Shown: positions 52,520 through 64,000, counted from the first letter of the stretch. The stretch: 64,000 bases of DNA from Prinia subflava (GCF_021018805.1 NC_086259.1:14289001-14353000), one strand, 5' to 3'. A program made the numbers and translations. Notes: generated by a model from the letters alone, not told the origin.

Positions 52520-53633
52520 TGTGGTGAGCTGACCCTGGCTGGATGCCCAGCATCCACCAAAGCCACTCTATCACTTCCCTCTGCAACTGGCCAGGGGAGA
52601 GAAAAAGTATAACAAAGGTTCATGAGTTGAGATAAGGTCCAGGAGAGATCACTCACCAAATACCATCACAGCAAAACAGACTCAGACTGGGGATAGTAAC
52701 TGAATTTGTTACTAACAAAATCAGAGCAGGATAATAGAAGATAAATCTTAAAAACACCTTCCCTCCACCACTCCCTTCTTCCCAGCTCTACCTCCTCCTG
52801 CTCAGCAGTGCAGGGAGGCAGGGAATGGGGGTTATAGCCAGTTCATCACATGTTCCCTGTTGCTACTCAGGAGGAAGAGTTGGAGTCCTTCCCCTGCTCC
52901 AACATGGGGTCCCTCCCACGGGATTCAGTTCTCCATGAACTCCAACATGAGTCCATCTCATGGGCAACAGTTCTTCACAAACTGCTGCAACATGGACCAC
53001 TTTTCCATGAGGTGGAGTCCTCCAGGCACAGCTTGCTCCAGCTTGGGTCTTCCACAGGGTCACAAGTCCCACCAGGAAACCTGCTTCAGTTTCTTGGCTC
53101 CTCTCTCCACAGGTCTGCAGGTTCCTGCCAGGACCCTGCTCCAGCATGGGTTTCCCATGGGTTCACAGCCTCTTCTCAGGTATCCACTTGCACCAGCATG
53201 GGCTCCTCCAGGGGCTGCAGGTGCATCTCTGCATTCCCATGCCCTCCATGGGCTTCAGGGGCACAGCTGCCTCCCCATGGGCTACACCATGGGCTGCAAG
53301 AGAATCTCAGCTCCAGTGCCTGGAGCACCTCCTCCTTCTGCCCTGACCTTGGTGTCTGCAGAGCTATTCCCCTCACATATTCTCACTCCACTCTTCTCTG
53401 GCTGCAATTACATCTGCACAATAACTTTTTTGGTTTCTTCTTAAATATTTTATCACAGAAACGTTACCACTGTGGCTGAAGGGTTCAGCCTTGGCCAGGA
53501 ACACATCCATCCTGGAGCTGTCTGGCACTGGCTCTGCTGGACATGGAGGAGGCTCCTGGCAGCTTCCCACAGAAGCTACCCCTGAAGGCCCCCCACTTCC
53601 CCCAAAACCTGGCCATGCAAACAAACAAATACA
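52520..53633 (+). mobile_element. Solo LTR of an avian endogenous retrovirus (ERV)
   Basis: The element starts TGTGGTGAGCTGACCCTGGC and ends AAATACA, the TG...CA termini of an LTR. It is flanked by the same five bases, GTGTG, on both sides (52515-52519 and 53634-53638), as expected of an ERVL-type 5-bp target duplication. The interior has the runs of CCATGGGCTTCAG-like and CTGGAGCACCTCCTCC sequence that I recognise from an abundant avian LTR. No internal viral genes remain, so it is a recombined solo LTR. I do not assign a family name. Confidence 0.75.
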
Positions 53634-54024
53634 GTGTGACAATTACACCCATCTTGCTGTGCCATTGCACTGCCCTCAGTGTCAGTCCACTGATGGAACC
53701 ACAGCCTCTGGCAGGGGGATGAAAAGGCACTGAGTGCCCCAAGTCACAACTGAACTGGGTGAGGGGAGGAATTTGCCATGCCTTCAGCCAGAACATTTCC
53801 CAGGCTGCTTGACAGGTTTGATTAAGTGGCTTTAATACCTTAAGATGAGACAAAGGATGGGCAAGGCTGTTGTGGCAGGATGCTTCTTCCCATGGGCAAC
53901 CATCTGGGATTACCTGAAGCTGAAGCCAAAACTAAAAGAAAATTAAAACAAGGTAGAGTTCCAGGGATGGTTTGGCATCACACGTGAACCACTGAATGGC
54001 AAAGTGTACTAGAGAGTTGGCCAA

Positions 54025-54352
54025 AACATGACTGGGGTTGGAAGGGACCTGTTGTTCCAACACCCCGCCATGGGCAGGGTCACCTTCCCTCAGGCTCAGA
54101 GCCCCACCCAACCTGGCCTTGAACATTTCCAGGGATGGGGCAGCCTCAGCTTCTCTGGGCAACCTGTGCCAGTTACTCATCCCACTATCAGGGAAGCATT
54201 TCCTCCTCGTATCTAATCTAAACCTGCCATTTTTTCAGTTTGAAGGCATTCGTCCTCATCACTCCACGGCATTGTCCACAATACCTCTCCAGCTCTCCTG
54301 TAACCCCTTTAGGTACTGGAAATGCCTCCAAGAGTTCCCCAGATCCTTCTAG
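54025..54352 (-). mobile_element. CR1 LINE fragment upstream of ACD
   Basis: GGTTGGAAGGGACCTGTTGT, then GAACATTTCCAGGGATGGGG, CTGGGCAACCTGTGCCAG and GTATCTAATCTAAACCTGCC: a minus-oriented CR1 3' region ending just upstream of the ACD CpG island. Confidence 0.85.
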
Positions 54353-54359
54353 AAAAGGA

Positions 54360-54660
54360 CGCGTATGCCCGGGAAAAGCGCCGGGGTTGGGTGTAGGGAT
54401 AGGCGGGGTTTAAGGATGGATTGGGGTGAGATGGAGGATGGGGAGGGTCGGGAGCGGGGCTGACCCCGCGCCGGCGCTCCGGGCCCGGCGCAGCCGCTCC
54501 GCCCGCCCCGGAAGTGGCGCTACCGGGCCCCGCTTCCCGCGCGGGCCCCGCTTCCGCTTCCGGGCCCCGCGGCCATGGCGGCGGCGGCGGCTCCGCCGGG
54601 CATCCTTCCCGGCTCCTCCGGGGCGAGCCCGGGGCTGGCGGCGGGGGAGCGGTGAGGGGG
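54360..54660 (+). promoter_or_regulatory. ACD CpG-island promoter with ETS sites
   Basis: CpG-rich sequence around the ACD start codon. It contains a consensus ETS/GABP site CCGGAAGTG (54508-54516) and further CTTCCG elements at about 54550-54562, typical of TATA-less housekeeping promoters. Confidence 0.65.
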
Positions 54661-57600
54661 GCCGGGAGGGGGGTCAGCTCTGCCTGCCCTGCCTGCCCTC
54701 ATCCCCTGCCTGCCCTCAGCCGCCGCCTGGTCCAGCCCCCGCCTGTCCTCATCCCCTGCCTGTCCTCACCTCATCCCCTGCCTGCCTTCAGCCCCTGCCT
54801 GCCCTCAGCCCTGCCTGTCCTTATCCCCTGCCCGTCCTCAGCCCGTGCCTGTCCTCAGCCCCTTCCTGTCCCCAACCACGTCTGTCCCAGCCCCGCCTCT
54901 CCCCAACCCCTGCCTGTCCCCAGTTCTTTTCCCGTTCACAGTTCAGACAGTTATAGTGTTCAGACAGTTATAGTTAAGACTTGGTCCCAGGAAAGTAGTT
55001 ATTGGGTGATAATAAACAATATGGAAAGAGGTAGAAATAAATGTCCTGTCCTGTCTGGGAGATTTGCAGAAGGCTGAACACACTCCAGAGCTACGAGTGT
55101 CCCCCTCCACTATCCGGGCAGGATGCAGCAGGACCTGTGTGCCCCCAGCAGCGTGACTTCCACAGCACAGTGCCCTTGGGATGGGTCCTTGCAGAGAAGT
55201 GGGTGCACTTGGGTGGATCTGAGCAATCTCCTGGGTTTGTGGCTGTGCTTGGGGTGCAAAACCCTTCCCATGGTGATGGAGCACTGCTTATGGCTCGGTG
55301 TCTTGTCTCTTCTCATAGTCTTGTGTGTGTGGACAAGAATGTGGCTTCTCCCAAGCTCTACGTCCTGGAGCCGTGGATTGCTGATCTTCTGGTGAATTAC
55401 GAGCAACCAGATGAGCGTGAGAACTTCCTGGCTGGGCAGGTGGTGCGGGTAGGTACCCAGAGGGGCTGTCCCAAAGTGCTCCAACAGCCTTTGAAATCTA
55501 AATTCTGGGAAGTGCACAGTGCTTCCCAGTTTGGTGGCTGTGGAGACTTTTCCTCAACATCTCTGGTTTTAATTTTTTTTTTTGAGGAGGAGAAGCTTGG
55601 TGTCATGATCGCCTTCCTGTGAAATTTGGTCCAGGTCTATGAATAAGAGTTCTTTTTTCCCCCTCTCCAATCTCTTGACAGATCTTGAGTGACTCAGCTG
55701 CTCCTGCCCAGCCTGGGGTTCTCCAAGACGCTGTGGTGCAGGTGTCTGATGGATCCTGCTACATCCGTGTGGTCATTACATCCGAAGCCCTGCAGGCAGA
55801 GGAAAAGTGGGTTCCACCGTGACTTGGCATGGCTGGCACAGCAGTTCTCCACAGCTGCTGTGAGGAGCTGGGGCTCCTGCCTGGTCTTGTTTCAGGTTGT
55901 GTTAAGCTAAAGCAACCTCAGGGTGGGAAATTGGTGTGAAAGAGCTGCTAAGAGAAGACAGCTGGAATGCCCTTGCTCTGCTGTCTGCTGGTTGGGATGG
56001 GCAGGGATCCATGGCAGAAGCTGTGATGCCATTAGAAAGGACTGTGAGCCCTTGGGTTTATGGAAGGAGCTAGAACGTTAACCATGGTAGCCTGGGCTGC
56101 TCCTTCAGTATTTTCTCCATTTCCTTATTTGAACACCCTTAAACTGTTGGGGTGCTGGTAGCAGAGCCGTGGATAAGCAGCAGGGAGAAGCTGCTCTTAG
56201 GCAGGAATTACTGAGGAATAAAGAGCCCTTGGTGCCTGCTGCTCATGCTGAGATGTGTTCCAGAATGCCCCAGTGTGGCTGGCAGAGCTCTTGTGGGAGC
56301 CCCACTGTGTGTCAGGGGGGGTCTGGCTCTGTTCTTCAAGGCATTCCTGCTCTGCTCCTTTTCCAGTGCCCACCTGCAGCTCAGGCTTTCCAGCCTTAAT
56401 TGCAGAATTATCGTCCTGCAGAAGTACACGGTGTGTTTTCAGGACGAGGCCAGGCTGGTAAGTGCTCTGGGGAGTGGAAGCAGCCTGTTCCTTTCCCTTG
56501 CTTTGCTTCCTGCACTCTTGTGTGCTTCCAGCTGCTCTCAGGAGCTGAAGGCAGGTGATGGGTGGCCTTTCATTCTCATCTGCAGCTCCTGTGGGGTCTG
56601 TGGCAGCTGACCTGGGCAGGGATGAGCCCTCGCTGGGGGTGGAGTGCATCTTTCCCAGGGTCACCTGGCTGTCACCTGCTGGGCAGCTGCAGAAGGCCTG
56701 CATGGGCTAGTGGCAGAGCAGCCCACTGTCCCCTTGCAGGGGTTCAGAGGTGTCCCCACACACTCCCCTGAGCAGGCCCACCCTTCTCTGTGGCTCTTGC
56801 AGAGCCATCAGCTGACACAGGAAGACACAAACTCCCCTTTGAAGAGGGGTTGTCCTTTTTGAGGGGACCTTCTCTTAGACTGGAGTTTTGGTGGCAGAGC
56901 TGGGGTGGATATGGGAGTGCTGGCTGGCCCCAGGGGAGGCAAGGGCAGAGGAGGGACTCAGAGGTGCCTTACAGGCTCTGTCCTGCCCACAGGAGGACTG
57001 CGAGTTCTACCTCACGGCCCAGCAGTTCATCGTGCTGCCCATGCAGAGGCAGAGGATGGAATCGTCTGATGGGTATGGTCATAGGATGGGTGGGTAGGGG
57101 CTGTGCTCAGGGAGACTTCATCTTCCCCACAGCAGTGCTGACCCTGGAAGTCCTGATGTGACCTGCTTGTTGCAATCCCCTTTGAGAAAGGGATTGCCTC
57201 CAAGGCAGGGGAGAAGGGAGATGGGCATTTGGAGGGAATCAGTAACTGGCTTCTCTCTTGCTGCAGGAATCAGGACCCCTCTGTGGTGAAGAAGATAAAG
57301 GAGCTCTGGATGTAAGTATGGGGCTGAGAGATGTACCCAGTCACCCTGATGAGAGTGTTCAACCTCAGACTGGGGTTAGAGCAGAGTGGCAAGGGCTGGC
57401 ACAGGTTATGGCAGCTCCTGGTTAACCTGTGTGACTCCTTGCCCTGGAACATGACAGAGCTGAGTAGACCATGAAACATGAAATTGTGTTGGCACATTGC
57501 CAGCCTCTTCCTCTGAGCTAGGAGGAAACACCTGTGGGGAGCTTGTTCCTGCCAGTGGTGGGCAGCACAGCTGCGTGGGTGAGCCGTGCACTGCTCATTC

Positions 57601-60600
57601 TTCATCCTTGGAGATCCAATACTGGAGATCCTCAGGGCCTTCCAGCAGTCCATCTCCAGGGGTGAGGACACCTGATGGTTATTCCTCACATCCTGAGCAT
57701 GTGGCCAGTGGCCAGATCAGCACCCAGTGGGGGATCCACTACTTTCACAAGCTGCTGCTTCCAATCCAGGGTGCTTGATCTGTGACCAAGAGCTGCGTAT
57801 GTCCCAGCCCTAACCCGGCTTTGTGTTCTTGGTCATTACAGGAGGAATCTTGCTGTGAGGAACGCTCCCAGCTCAGGTAAAGGGTTGTGGGGGGCATGCT
57901 GTGCTCTGACTGCCTGGGAGGGGCCCCTGGGTTTCCTCAGTTTGGTCCACGTTAGGCAGAGGTAGCCTAGGTCAGATCTCAAAAGCATATGTTGCTAAGC
58001 CCAAAGCAGGAAGAGATAATGCTGACAGCTAAAGCTGGGACACTGCATGCCTGTGCTCATGCTGCTGGTCCAGGATGTGTGAAGAAAGGAAAGAAAGTTT
58101 CTAGAAGCAAAGGAAATGCAGAATTTTAGGTGTTCCCACAGGTTTCAGTGTCATGCCAGTCAACAAGTCATGGAGCAGGGTAAAAGTGTTTGCAAGTGAG
58201 GCTCGCCTGAGTTTGGCTGTCTCCTCCACTGATGTCTGTGTGCTCTTGCTCCAGAGCCCTCTGTCTCTCAGCTGATTGATGCCATTGGACAGAACCAGCT
58301 GGAGATTTTGAAGGAAAATGCTGAGAAATGCTTGGATTTATGGAAATCAAAGGAGAAGCCAGTGACAGCAGAGGATGAGGTTCCCATCACCCAGTGGGAG
58401 GCAGAGCGCAAGAAGGAGGTCAGTCCACGTGCTGGGACCAGCTGAGACAGGGCTGTGACAGCTTGGGTGGGAGGAGGAAGGGGAGGGACAGTGGGCAGAG
58501 CTGAGGTTTGCTGGGGAGGGAGATGGTGTTGGGTTGACAGGTACAGTTGGGCTCTTGCATCTGGAGAGGGACTGCCCAGCAAAAACCCTTCCATGTGTCT
58601 CATTTCAGCAGGGGGAAGATGTTTTCATGGTCCCAGTCAGCACCCTGGTGATTCCTCCTGAGGAGGAGGCAGTTGTTTGTGATTCTTCTGAGGCAGCATC
58701 CGCAGGGTACACAGGTAGGCAGCACGTCACACAGGCACGTGAAATGAGGGGCTCCCTAGGGTGGGGGGAAAGCTTCCTTTGCTCTGGGTGTGCCTCATGC
58801 TGGAGATATGACCAACAGTGCCCCTTTCATTGCAGATACAAGCCAAGCAGCTCCTGAAAGGAGTAGTGATGACAGGACAGTGCCAGAAGACCCAAGTGTT
58901 ATATCCCAGATCAGCTGTGAGTAGCAGGATCTCCAGATCCTAGAATGATTGGTGTTGGAAGGGACCTTAAAGACTATCTAGCCCCAATCCCTGCCATGAG
59001 CAGGGACACATTCCACTAGACCAGGTTGTTCCAAGCCCTGTCCAACTCAGCCTTGAACACTTCCAGGGCTGGGACAGCCACGGCTTCATTGGGCGACCTG
59101 TGCCAGGGCCTCCCCACCCTCATAGGGAAGAATTTCTTAAAAATATCTAATCTAACTGTGCCCTCTGTCACTGTGAAGTCATTCCCCTTTGTCCTGGTGC
59201 TCCATGGCCTTGTCCTTCTCCAGCCCTCTTGGAGCCTCTTTAGATACTGGAAGGTTCACTAAGGTCTCCCTGGAGCTTTCTGTTCTCCAAGCTGAATAAA
59301 CCCAACTCTCTCAGCCTGTCTCCATAGCAGAGGTGCTCCAGCCCTTGGATCGTCCTCATGGCCTCCCAAGAATGCTCCAGATCCCATCCAGCCTTTAGTT
59401 TCCTCTACAGTTGGCTCAGCCCGTCACCTTGGATTGAGTGGAGGAGGTACTGGTGTGGCCAGGTCTTTGGGAGACCTTGAGCAGGCAGGGAATAGTCCCA
59501 ATCCTCCAGCTTCTTGAAGCTGCAGCTTTGGTGGATTGTGCTGGGAGCACAAGAAGTCATTTTGATGCCATCACTGAGCACGAGTCTCCTGCCCTGGTAT
59601 GGGCTCCTCACTGGCTCTGGCTCAGCACCAGGATGGGTTTATGTCACCTTACTTGGCTTGGTGTCACCAAGCTTTGCTGCAGAATTACCTGCAGAAGCTC
59701 CATGTAGAGGAGGAGCTGAAGGGAGGAACTGTCCTGGACAGTGCAGGGTGTAGGAGAAGGCCTTCTTCACAGCTGCCTGCACTCTGGGCAGTGTCTGCCT
59801 CTCCACTGTCTGCTGTATGAGATCTTGGAAAGGGTCTCACTGGAATACACCACATTTTGGGCTGGAAGGGGCTGCAGAGCTCTCCTCAAGGGTTGTGTCT
59901 CTCTGAGACCTTGTGCACAGGGACCCACAGGGAATGGGCAGCTGCTTTCTTTGCCAAAATCAACCCTCCAGGTTCTTCATTGCAGATGCTCCATCACCAA
60001 CCTTGTCAGATAGCTTGGAGGGATCCCTGGACAACCCCTGGAACGTGATGCCCTCATTGTCTTTGACCCCGAGCTCTTCGGATGGTGAGTGCCCCTGTAC
60101 CAGGGCATCCCGCCTGCCTTCCTGGCAGGAGACAGCTACTCTTTTCTCAGGGGGTGTAGCCCACCCTGGATGCTGGTTTGATTTCCCCTGGCCATAAAGC
60201 AGTGCTGTGATGTTCCCATAGCCCTGGACCTGCGTCATTCCAGCCCTGACACTCTTCCTGTGTCAGGGCAGGTCCCATCACCAGCCCCCTGCTCAAACTG
60301 ACAAAGCTTTTCCTCTTACTAGAGAAGACCTTTCAATCTGACACTCCCCTGAAGACCCAGAAAGATGTGGCTACTGACAGCAACACCACTGACCTGTTGG
60401 AATTGTGTAGCCAGGGCTCTCCTGAGGGCTTGCCCCAGGGAGAGCAAGTGCAGACCTCCTCTCCCTCCCTGCTGCGCTCCTGCAGCAGTGCCAGTCCCAT
60501 GGAGATCAGCACCAGTGAGGCGGCAGCAGTGGCTGAGGCAGCCGGGGATGCCCCGTGCCCTGATCAAGGCCCGCAGGGATCCAGGGACTCTCAGGCCACC

Positions 60601-61838
60601 CTGCCCACTCTTTCTCCAGTTTTTCCAGTCTTGCCCAGCAGCAGCTTGCAATCCCTGCCCGGCAGGATTCCTCACAGGGAGCAGGCCTGCTCCAGTGGCA
60701 CAGTTTCCTCTCCAGATGTGTTGAGGCCTCAACTGGCTCACACCAGCACAAAGGGAGGAAAGACTGTGGGTGCCAAGAGGAAGCTGATGGAGGAAGATGA
60801 GGAGGCCCCCAGTGGGCAGCAGCGTCCCCAAGGCACCTTGAAGGGCAGGGGGAGAGGCACAGGCAAGAGGGAGCTCATGAGCCCACAGGGTGCAAAGAAG
60901 AACAGAAAGGAGACAGGCCTGCGGTATAGAAAGGAGCATGAGGAGGAAGAGGAGGAGGAGGAGAAAGTGGAGGAAGAGGAAAAGCAAGCATCCCCTGCAA
61001 GAGCTGGGCCCAGCTCCAGGCCGGAGCAGCGCAGAGCTCCGGAGCCAGTAAGTATAAAGCAGCTGGTGAGGGAGGTGCCTGGGGAGGCTCCCTGTGCCCA
61101 ACCCCAGGATCTTTCCTCACCAGGCTGGTGTGGATGGGAAGTTGAGTGTAGATAGTGGAGGATCTGGGAACACTGAGGGGAATCATGAGGGAATCATGTC
61201 ATCACTTAGGCTGGAAAAGAGCTCATGAGATGGAAGTCCAACTGTTCCCCAGCTCTGCCAAGCCCATCACTGAACCGTAGTCCCAACTGCCACATCCACA
61301 GGCCTTTAAATCCCTCCAGGGATGGTGAAGATGTGGTTTAGCCTGAGCTAAACAGTTGGGTGTGAACAAACAATTGCTGGAGCATCTTCCAAGCTATCTG
61401 GGTAAAAGATGATCAAAAGAGCAGAGGGAAAGACACCTCAATCCTAGGTGTTTTCCTGGGGTTAGTGGGCTCTCAGGCTACATGGGGCAGCATTCTGGGA
61501 GCAGATCCATCTCACCCTCCCCTTTGCTTTTGTAGTTCGTGGAGAGCCCACCCCAGTACCAATATGAGGCACCAAGCCCTGAGCTCTGCCAGCAGGTACA
61601 ATCTATCAGGTCAGTGCCATATCAGCCATGGACTCATGGCTGTCCCTTGTTCCTGTAGGGGGACTCACATCCCTAGAGTGAGTCCCCAGCCTCTGCCTTA
61701 CCCCTTGTCACCAGTGGTGTGTCCACAGCTGGGTTTCTTCTCACCCTGGCTCCTCCTGTCTGGTTTCTCAGGATCTCAAGGGCAATGCTGAAATGGGCGT
61801 GCTGGATACTGACTGAGGAGGAGGAGGAGGATTCCTGA
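54575..61838 (+). CDS. ACD: ACD, shelterin protein TPP1, complete
   Basis: Fourteen exons join in phase: 54575-54651, 55319-55448, 55682-55806, 56367-56457, 56993-57072, 57267-57311, 57842-57876, 58255-58418, 58609-58714, 58836-58916, 59986-60084, 60323-61047, 61536-61609 and 61772-61838, giving 632 residues (human 458-544 depending on isoform). TPP1 bridges POT1 to TIN2 at telomeres and recruits telomerase. The OB-fold spans about 26-168 (LYVLEPWIADLL; QVSDGSCYIRVVITSEAL; FYLTAQQFIVLP). The POT1-binding region is expected at about 170-290. One large exon (residues 345-586) encodes a Ser-rich, then Lys/Glu-rich linker with a long Glu run. The C-terminus (PPQYQYEAPSPELC then AMLKWACWIL) matches the TIN2-binding end of human TPP1. 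It is not the lysosomal peptidase also called TPP1. It is convergent with the CARMIL2-like gene. Confidence 0.95.
54660..54935. repeat. Pyrimidine-rich minisatellite in ACD intron 1
   Basis: Irregular repeats of a 15-20 base unit, CCCCTGCCTGCCCTCAG with CTCATCCCCTGCCTGTCCT variants. About 13 degenerate copies lie immediately after the first ACD donor. Confidence 0.75.
58935..59420 (-). mobile_element. CR1 LINE fragment in an ACD intron
   Basis: Starts CTAGAATGATTGGTGTTGG, continues GAACACTTCCAGGGCTGGGA and GACCTGTGCCAGGGCCTCCC, and reaches the AACCCAACTCTCTCAGCCTG block. It is a long minus-oriented CR1 3' region lying 20 bases after the exon ending at 58916. Confidence 0.9.
61190..61345 (-). 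mobile_element. CR1 LINE fragment in an ACD intron
   Basis: GAATCATGTCATCACTTAGG, AGTCCAACTGTTCCCCAGCT and AAATCCCTCCAGGGATGGTG: a minus-oriented, short CR1 3' region. Confidence 0.85.
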
Positions 61839-62850
61839 GCCCAGCCCGTCTTTCATTCTTTTGTTTCTTCAATGGGTCAGTCAAAACACTGGGAAGAGTG
61901 GTTGGGGAAGGGATGTGGGGACACACGGAGCTCTGTGCCCCAGGAGGCTGCTCATTGGGCTGGTTCCAGGAGTGCTGGCACATGACCTGTTGAAAGCTAA
62001 TACCCTCAGTGCCAGGAGGGGAGAAAAACATTCATTCAGGAGTGCCTATATGCCAGCATCCTTCTCCCACCTCACCTCTTCATCCTTTCCAAATGCCTTT
62101 TCCAGCAAGTGGGGACAAGAGGGGACCAATGCCACCAGCAATGGCAGAGGCCCCACAATCTGATCCTGCTCCAAAGGTACCCCAGGAGCTTGGATGGTTT
62201 ATTGAGTAAGTTTAGGTAGGGTCCTGCACTGTTTATTACAAAAAATATCCAGCAGAGTTATGCTGTAGAAATTAAAAATTGTATATTTTTTAAATACACA
62301 GCTCTTGTATTAAAAAGAAAAAGGAAAATAAAAACCAAAACAAGCATCTTGCTTTGTCGTAAACATCCGTGTAAGGAATGCGTTTGGTCCGGAGCAGAGG
62401 GCAACACAGGAGAAAGCCACGGGGGTGTGAGGATGGCGCTGGTGCCGTCGGGGAGCTGCGGGGATGGAGCTGCGTGCTGCAAGGCGCTGGGGCGTGGTCC
62501 CGCTGCTGGAAGCCTGCGTCTGGCGGGGGCTGCAGAGCGCCCCCCTGGGGTCAGAGCTGGAGTGGTGAAAGTGCCTTGGGAATGCGTCCTAAAAATAGCT
62601 GGCAGCCTAAAATCACCGGCTCCCCCGCTGCAGCCCACAGCGACAGAGGGCACTGGGGACTGCAACACCACTGGATGTGTCCTGCAGGCTCTGACAGTCC
62701 CTGGCATCCTGGGCGATGCTGGTGGCCTGGCTGTCCCCGTGGCGAAAACTGGGCGATGCCATCGTTGGCACATCCACGCCAGCCTGGTGCCCCGTCTATC
62801 CTCTCCTACCCCAGCTGCCAAGCACCCCGGCACGGCGCACTTGCTTGCAG
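61839..62850. other. Convergent 3' spacer of ACD and the CARMIL2-like gene
   Basis: Contains the ACD 3' UTR, with candidate plus-strand poly(A) signals ATTAAA near 62,309 and AATAAA at 62,327-62,332. A minus-strand AATAAA also lies at 62,232-62,237. There is no exon or repeat. Confidence 0.5.
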
Positions 62851-62853
62851 GGT

Positions 62854-62859
62854 TTTATT
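62854..62859 (-). promoter_or_regulatory. Poly(A) signal of the CARMIL2-like gene
   Basis: AATAAA on the minus strand only 29 bases past the stop codon at 62888-62890, which would give a very short 3' UTR. A second signal at 62,232-62,237 could give a longer one. Confidence 0.65.
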
Positions 62860-62887
62860 GGGAGCAGCGTGGTGACATGCAGGGGCT

Positions 62888-64000
62888 TCACTGTCCCAGG
62901 GCTGGCTCTTCCTGGCCTGGCATTGGGCGTCTTTGGTCTATGGCAGCTGAGTCCTGTGCATTCCCAACAGTTTGTGCCAGGGCTTGCGGCTGCTCACCCT
63001 CAGTGCCTGTGCCAGCCTGCGGCTCCTCTGGCCCGGCACGGGGCCAGTCCTTCAGAGTGGCACCTGCAGAGGTCACAGGAGCTGCTGTGAGCATGGGGGG
63101 ACCCTTGGTACCCCAACACCTGCTTTAGCAGGGAGGGGAACATCTCACCTTCAGCATCCGAGGTTGGTCCAGGCTCACCCTCCATCTCTGAGAGGGACTC
63201 GTGCTTGGTCCTGTGCCTGAGCACAGGCGAACGCCGCAGGCGCAGGGGAACGGTGTCCGCTGGGGGAAACACAACCCAGCCTCATGTTAGGGTGGGGCAC
63301 CTTGGCTGGCTCCTGCTGGAACTGCTCCCAGTGCTGAATTCCCCTTGGGAAAACCCCAATGTGGCAGTGCCATTGTCTAGCACCCACCAGCTGGGAGAGG
63401 CAGCACCAGCACGCACATGGAACACCACCACCCGCCTCCATTGGTGTTAGGTGCAAGGAGGGCTGGGGGTCCCACTCCAGACCCAACTTACTTCCCAGCT
63501 CCGCCGGGCACTCGGGCTCCCTGAGCTGCTCCTCATGGACGGACAGTGCTCGGCGGCTGGTCCCCCGTGGCGCTGCCAGCCGTGCCATCAGCCGGTTGTC
63601 TGTGTAAGCAATGGGGTGGTGCCATTGGAGGATAGCCCACAGCACCCCGCTTGACAGGCCCCATCAGCACCCAGCACCCACTGTGTGCTTGGCTCCCTGC
63701 TGCCCTCCATTCCCAAGGGCTCCAAGAACAGGCCAGCAGTGGAATGAGGCACCCACAGGCACCTCATGCATCCCTACCTTCAGTATTGGGTGGTGTGGGC
63801 AGGGTGGGCAGGGTGCCAGCACCCACCTCCCCACCATGGCTGACCCTCCGTGGCAGCGCCACCGGCGCGCTCCTGCCCAGCCGTGGCAGGCTGCTGCTCC
63901 AGCCCTCCCGGCCTCCGGGCTCCGGCAGCCCGCTGGGCTCTGCTAGGGTGAAGGAGCGCCGGGGCTGGTCGGAGCTGGTGGCCAGTGGCTCAGCGGGCAG
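62888..64000 (-). CDS. CARMIL2: Probable CARMIL2 (RLTPR), last four exons; 5' part outside window
   Basis: Four exons join in phase on the minus strand: 63778-64000 (continues past the edge), 63492-63599, 63149-63259 and 62888-63063 (stop TGA at 62888-62890). The visible 205 or so residues are low-complexity, Pro/Arg/Ser/Glu-rich and without a folded domain (for example SSLPRLGRSAPVALPRRV; RLRRSPVLRHRTKHESLSEM). The identification rests on position: in mammals CARMIL2 is the tail-to-tail neighbour of ACD, and CARMIL proteins (capping-protein regulators with a leucine-rich repeat domain) end in a long Pro-rich disordered tail. I did not recognise a diagnostic motif in the protein itself. Confidence 0.55.

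Larger units (their letters stand above)
50990..54360. other. Intergenic spacer between SDR copy 2 and ACD
   Basis: It contains CR1 fragments, a solo LTR (52,520-53,633) and otherwise unremarkable sequence. No gene is supported; the 209-codon frame at 52,850-53,479 lies inside the LTR. Confidence 0.6.

Noticed and set aside
52850..53479. 209-codon plus-strand open frame
   Set aside because: It lies wholly inside the solo LTR. Its repeated His/Gln/Leu/Ser-rich content comes from the LTR sequence and shows no viral or host domain.

Overview
The window is nuclear DNA of a bird. The evidence is multi-exon vertebrate genes with GT-AG introns, several truncated CR1 LINE fragments whose 3' ends carry the avian ATTCTATGATT-type tail, GC-rich promoter islands, and a solo endogenous-retrovirus LTR of a type I recognise from avian genomes. 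The gene set (ZDHHC1, CLEC18, EXOSC6, AARS1, ACD, CARMIL2-like) corresponds to human 16q22, so the segment is probably homologous to chicken chromosome 11. I cannot name the species.

Layout. 1-6,990: 5' half of ZDHHC1 (minus); its later exons lie beyond the left edge. 7,070-9,270: intergenic, with two CR1 fragments and an orphan CpG island. 9,277-12,707: a fibulin-7-like gene (minus). 12,708-14,510: a head-to-head spacer with degenerate telomere-type repeats. 14,511-18,962: CLEC18 (plus). 19,480-22,243: a RALY/hnRNP C-like gene (plus) for which I find no RRM exons. 23,241-24,783: single-exon EXOSC6 (minus). 24,936-40,8xx: complete AARS1 (minus). 43,469-48,315 and 49,040-50,989: two convergent paralogous short-chain dehydrogenase genes. 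52,520-53,633: solo LTR. 54,575-61,838: ACD, which encodes shelterin TPP1 (plus). 62,888-64,000: the 3' end of a minus-strand gene, probably CARMIL2.

These are independent vertebrate genes, not one pathway: protein palmitoylation (ZDHHC1), extracellular matrix and lectin proteins (fibulin-7-like, CLEC18), RNA processing (RALY-like, EXOSC6), translation (AARS1), carbonyl metabolism (the SDR pair) and telomere protection (ACD).

Reading frames were rebuilt exon by exon from splice sites and phases. AARS1 closes at 968 codons, CLEC18 at 433, the fibulin-7-like protein at 427, the SDRs at 255 and 259, and TPP1 at 632. Family assignments rest on protein similarity recalled from memory; no search was run.
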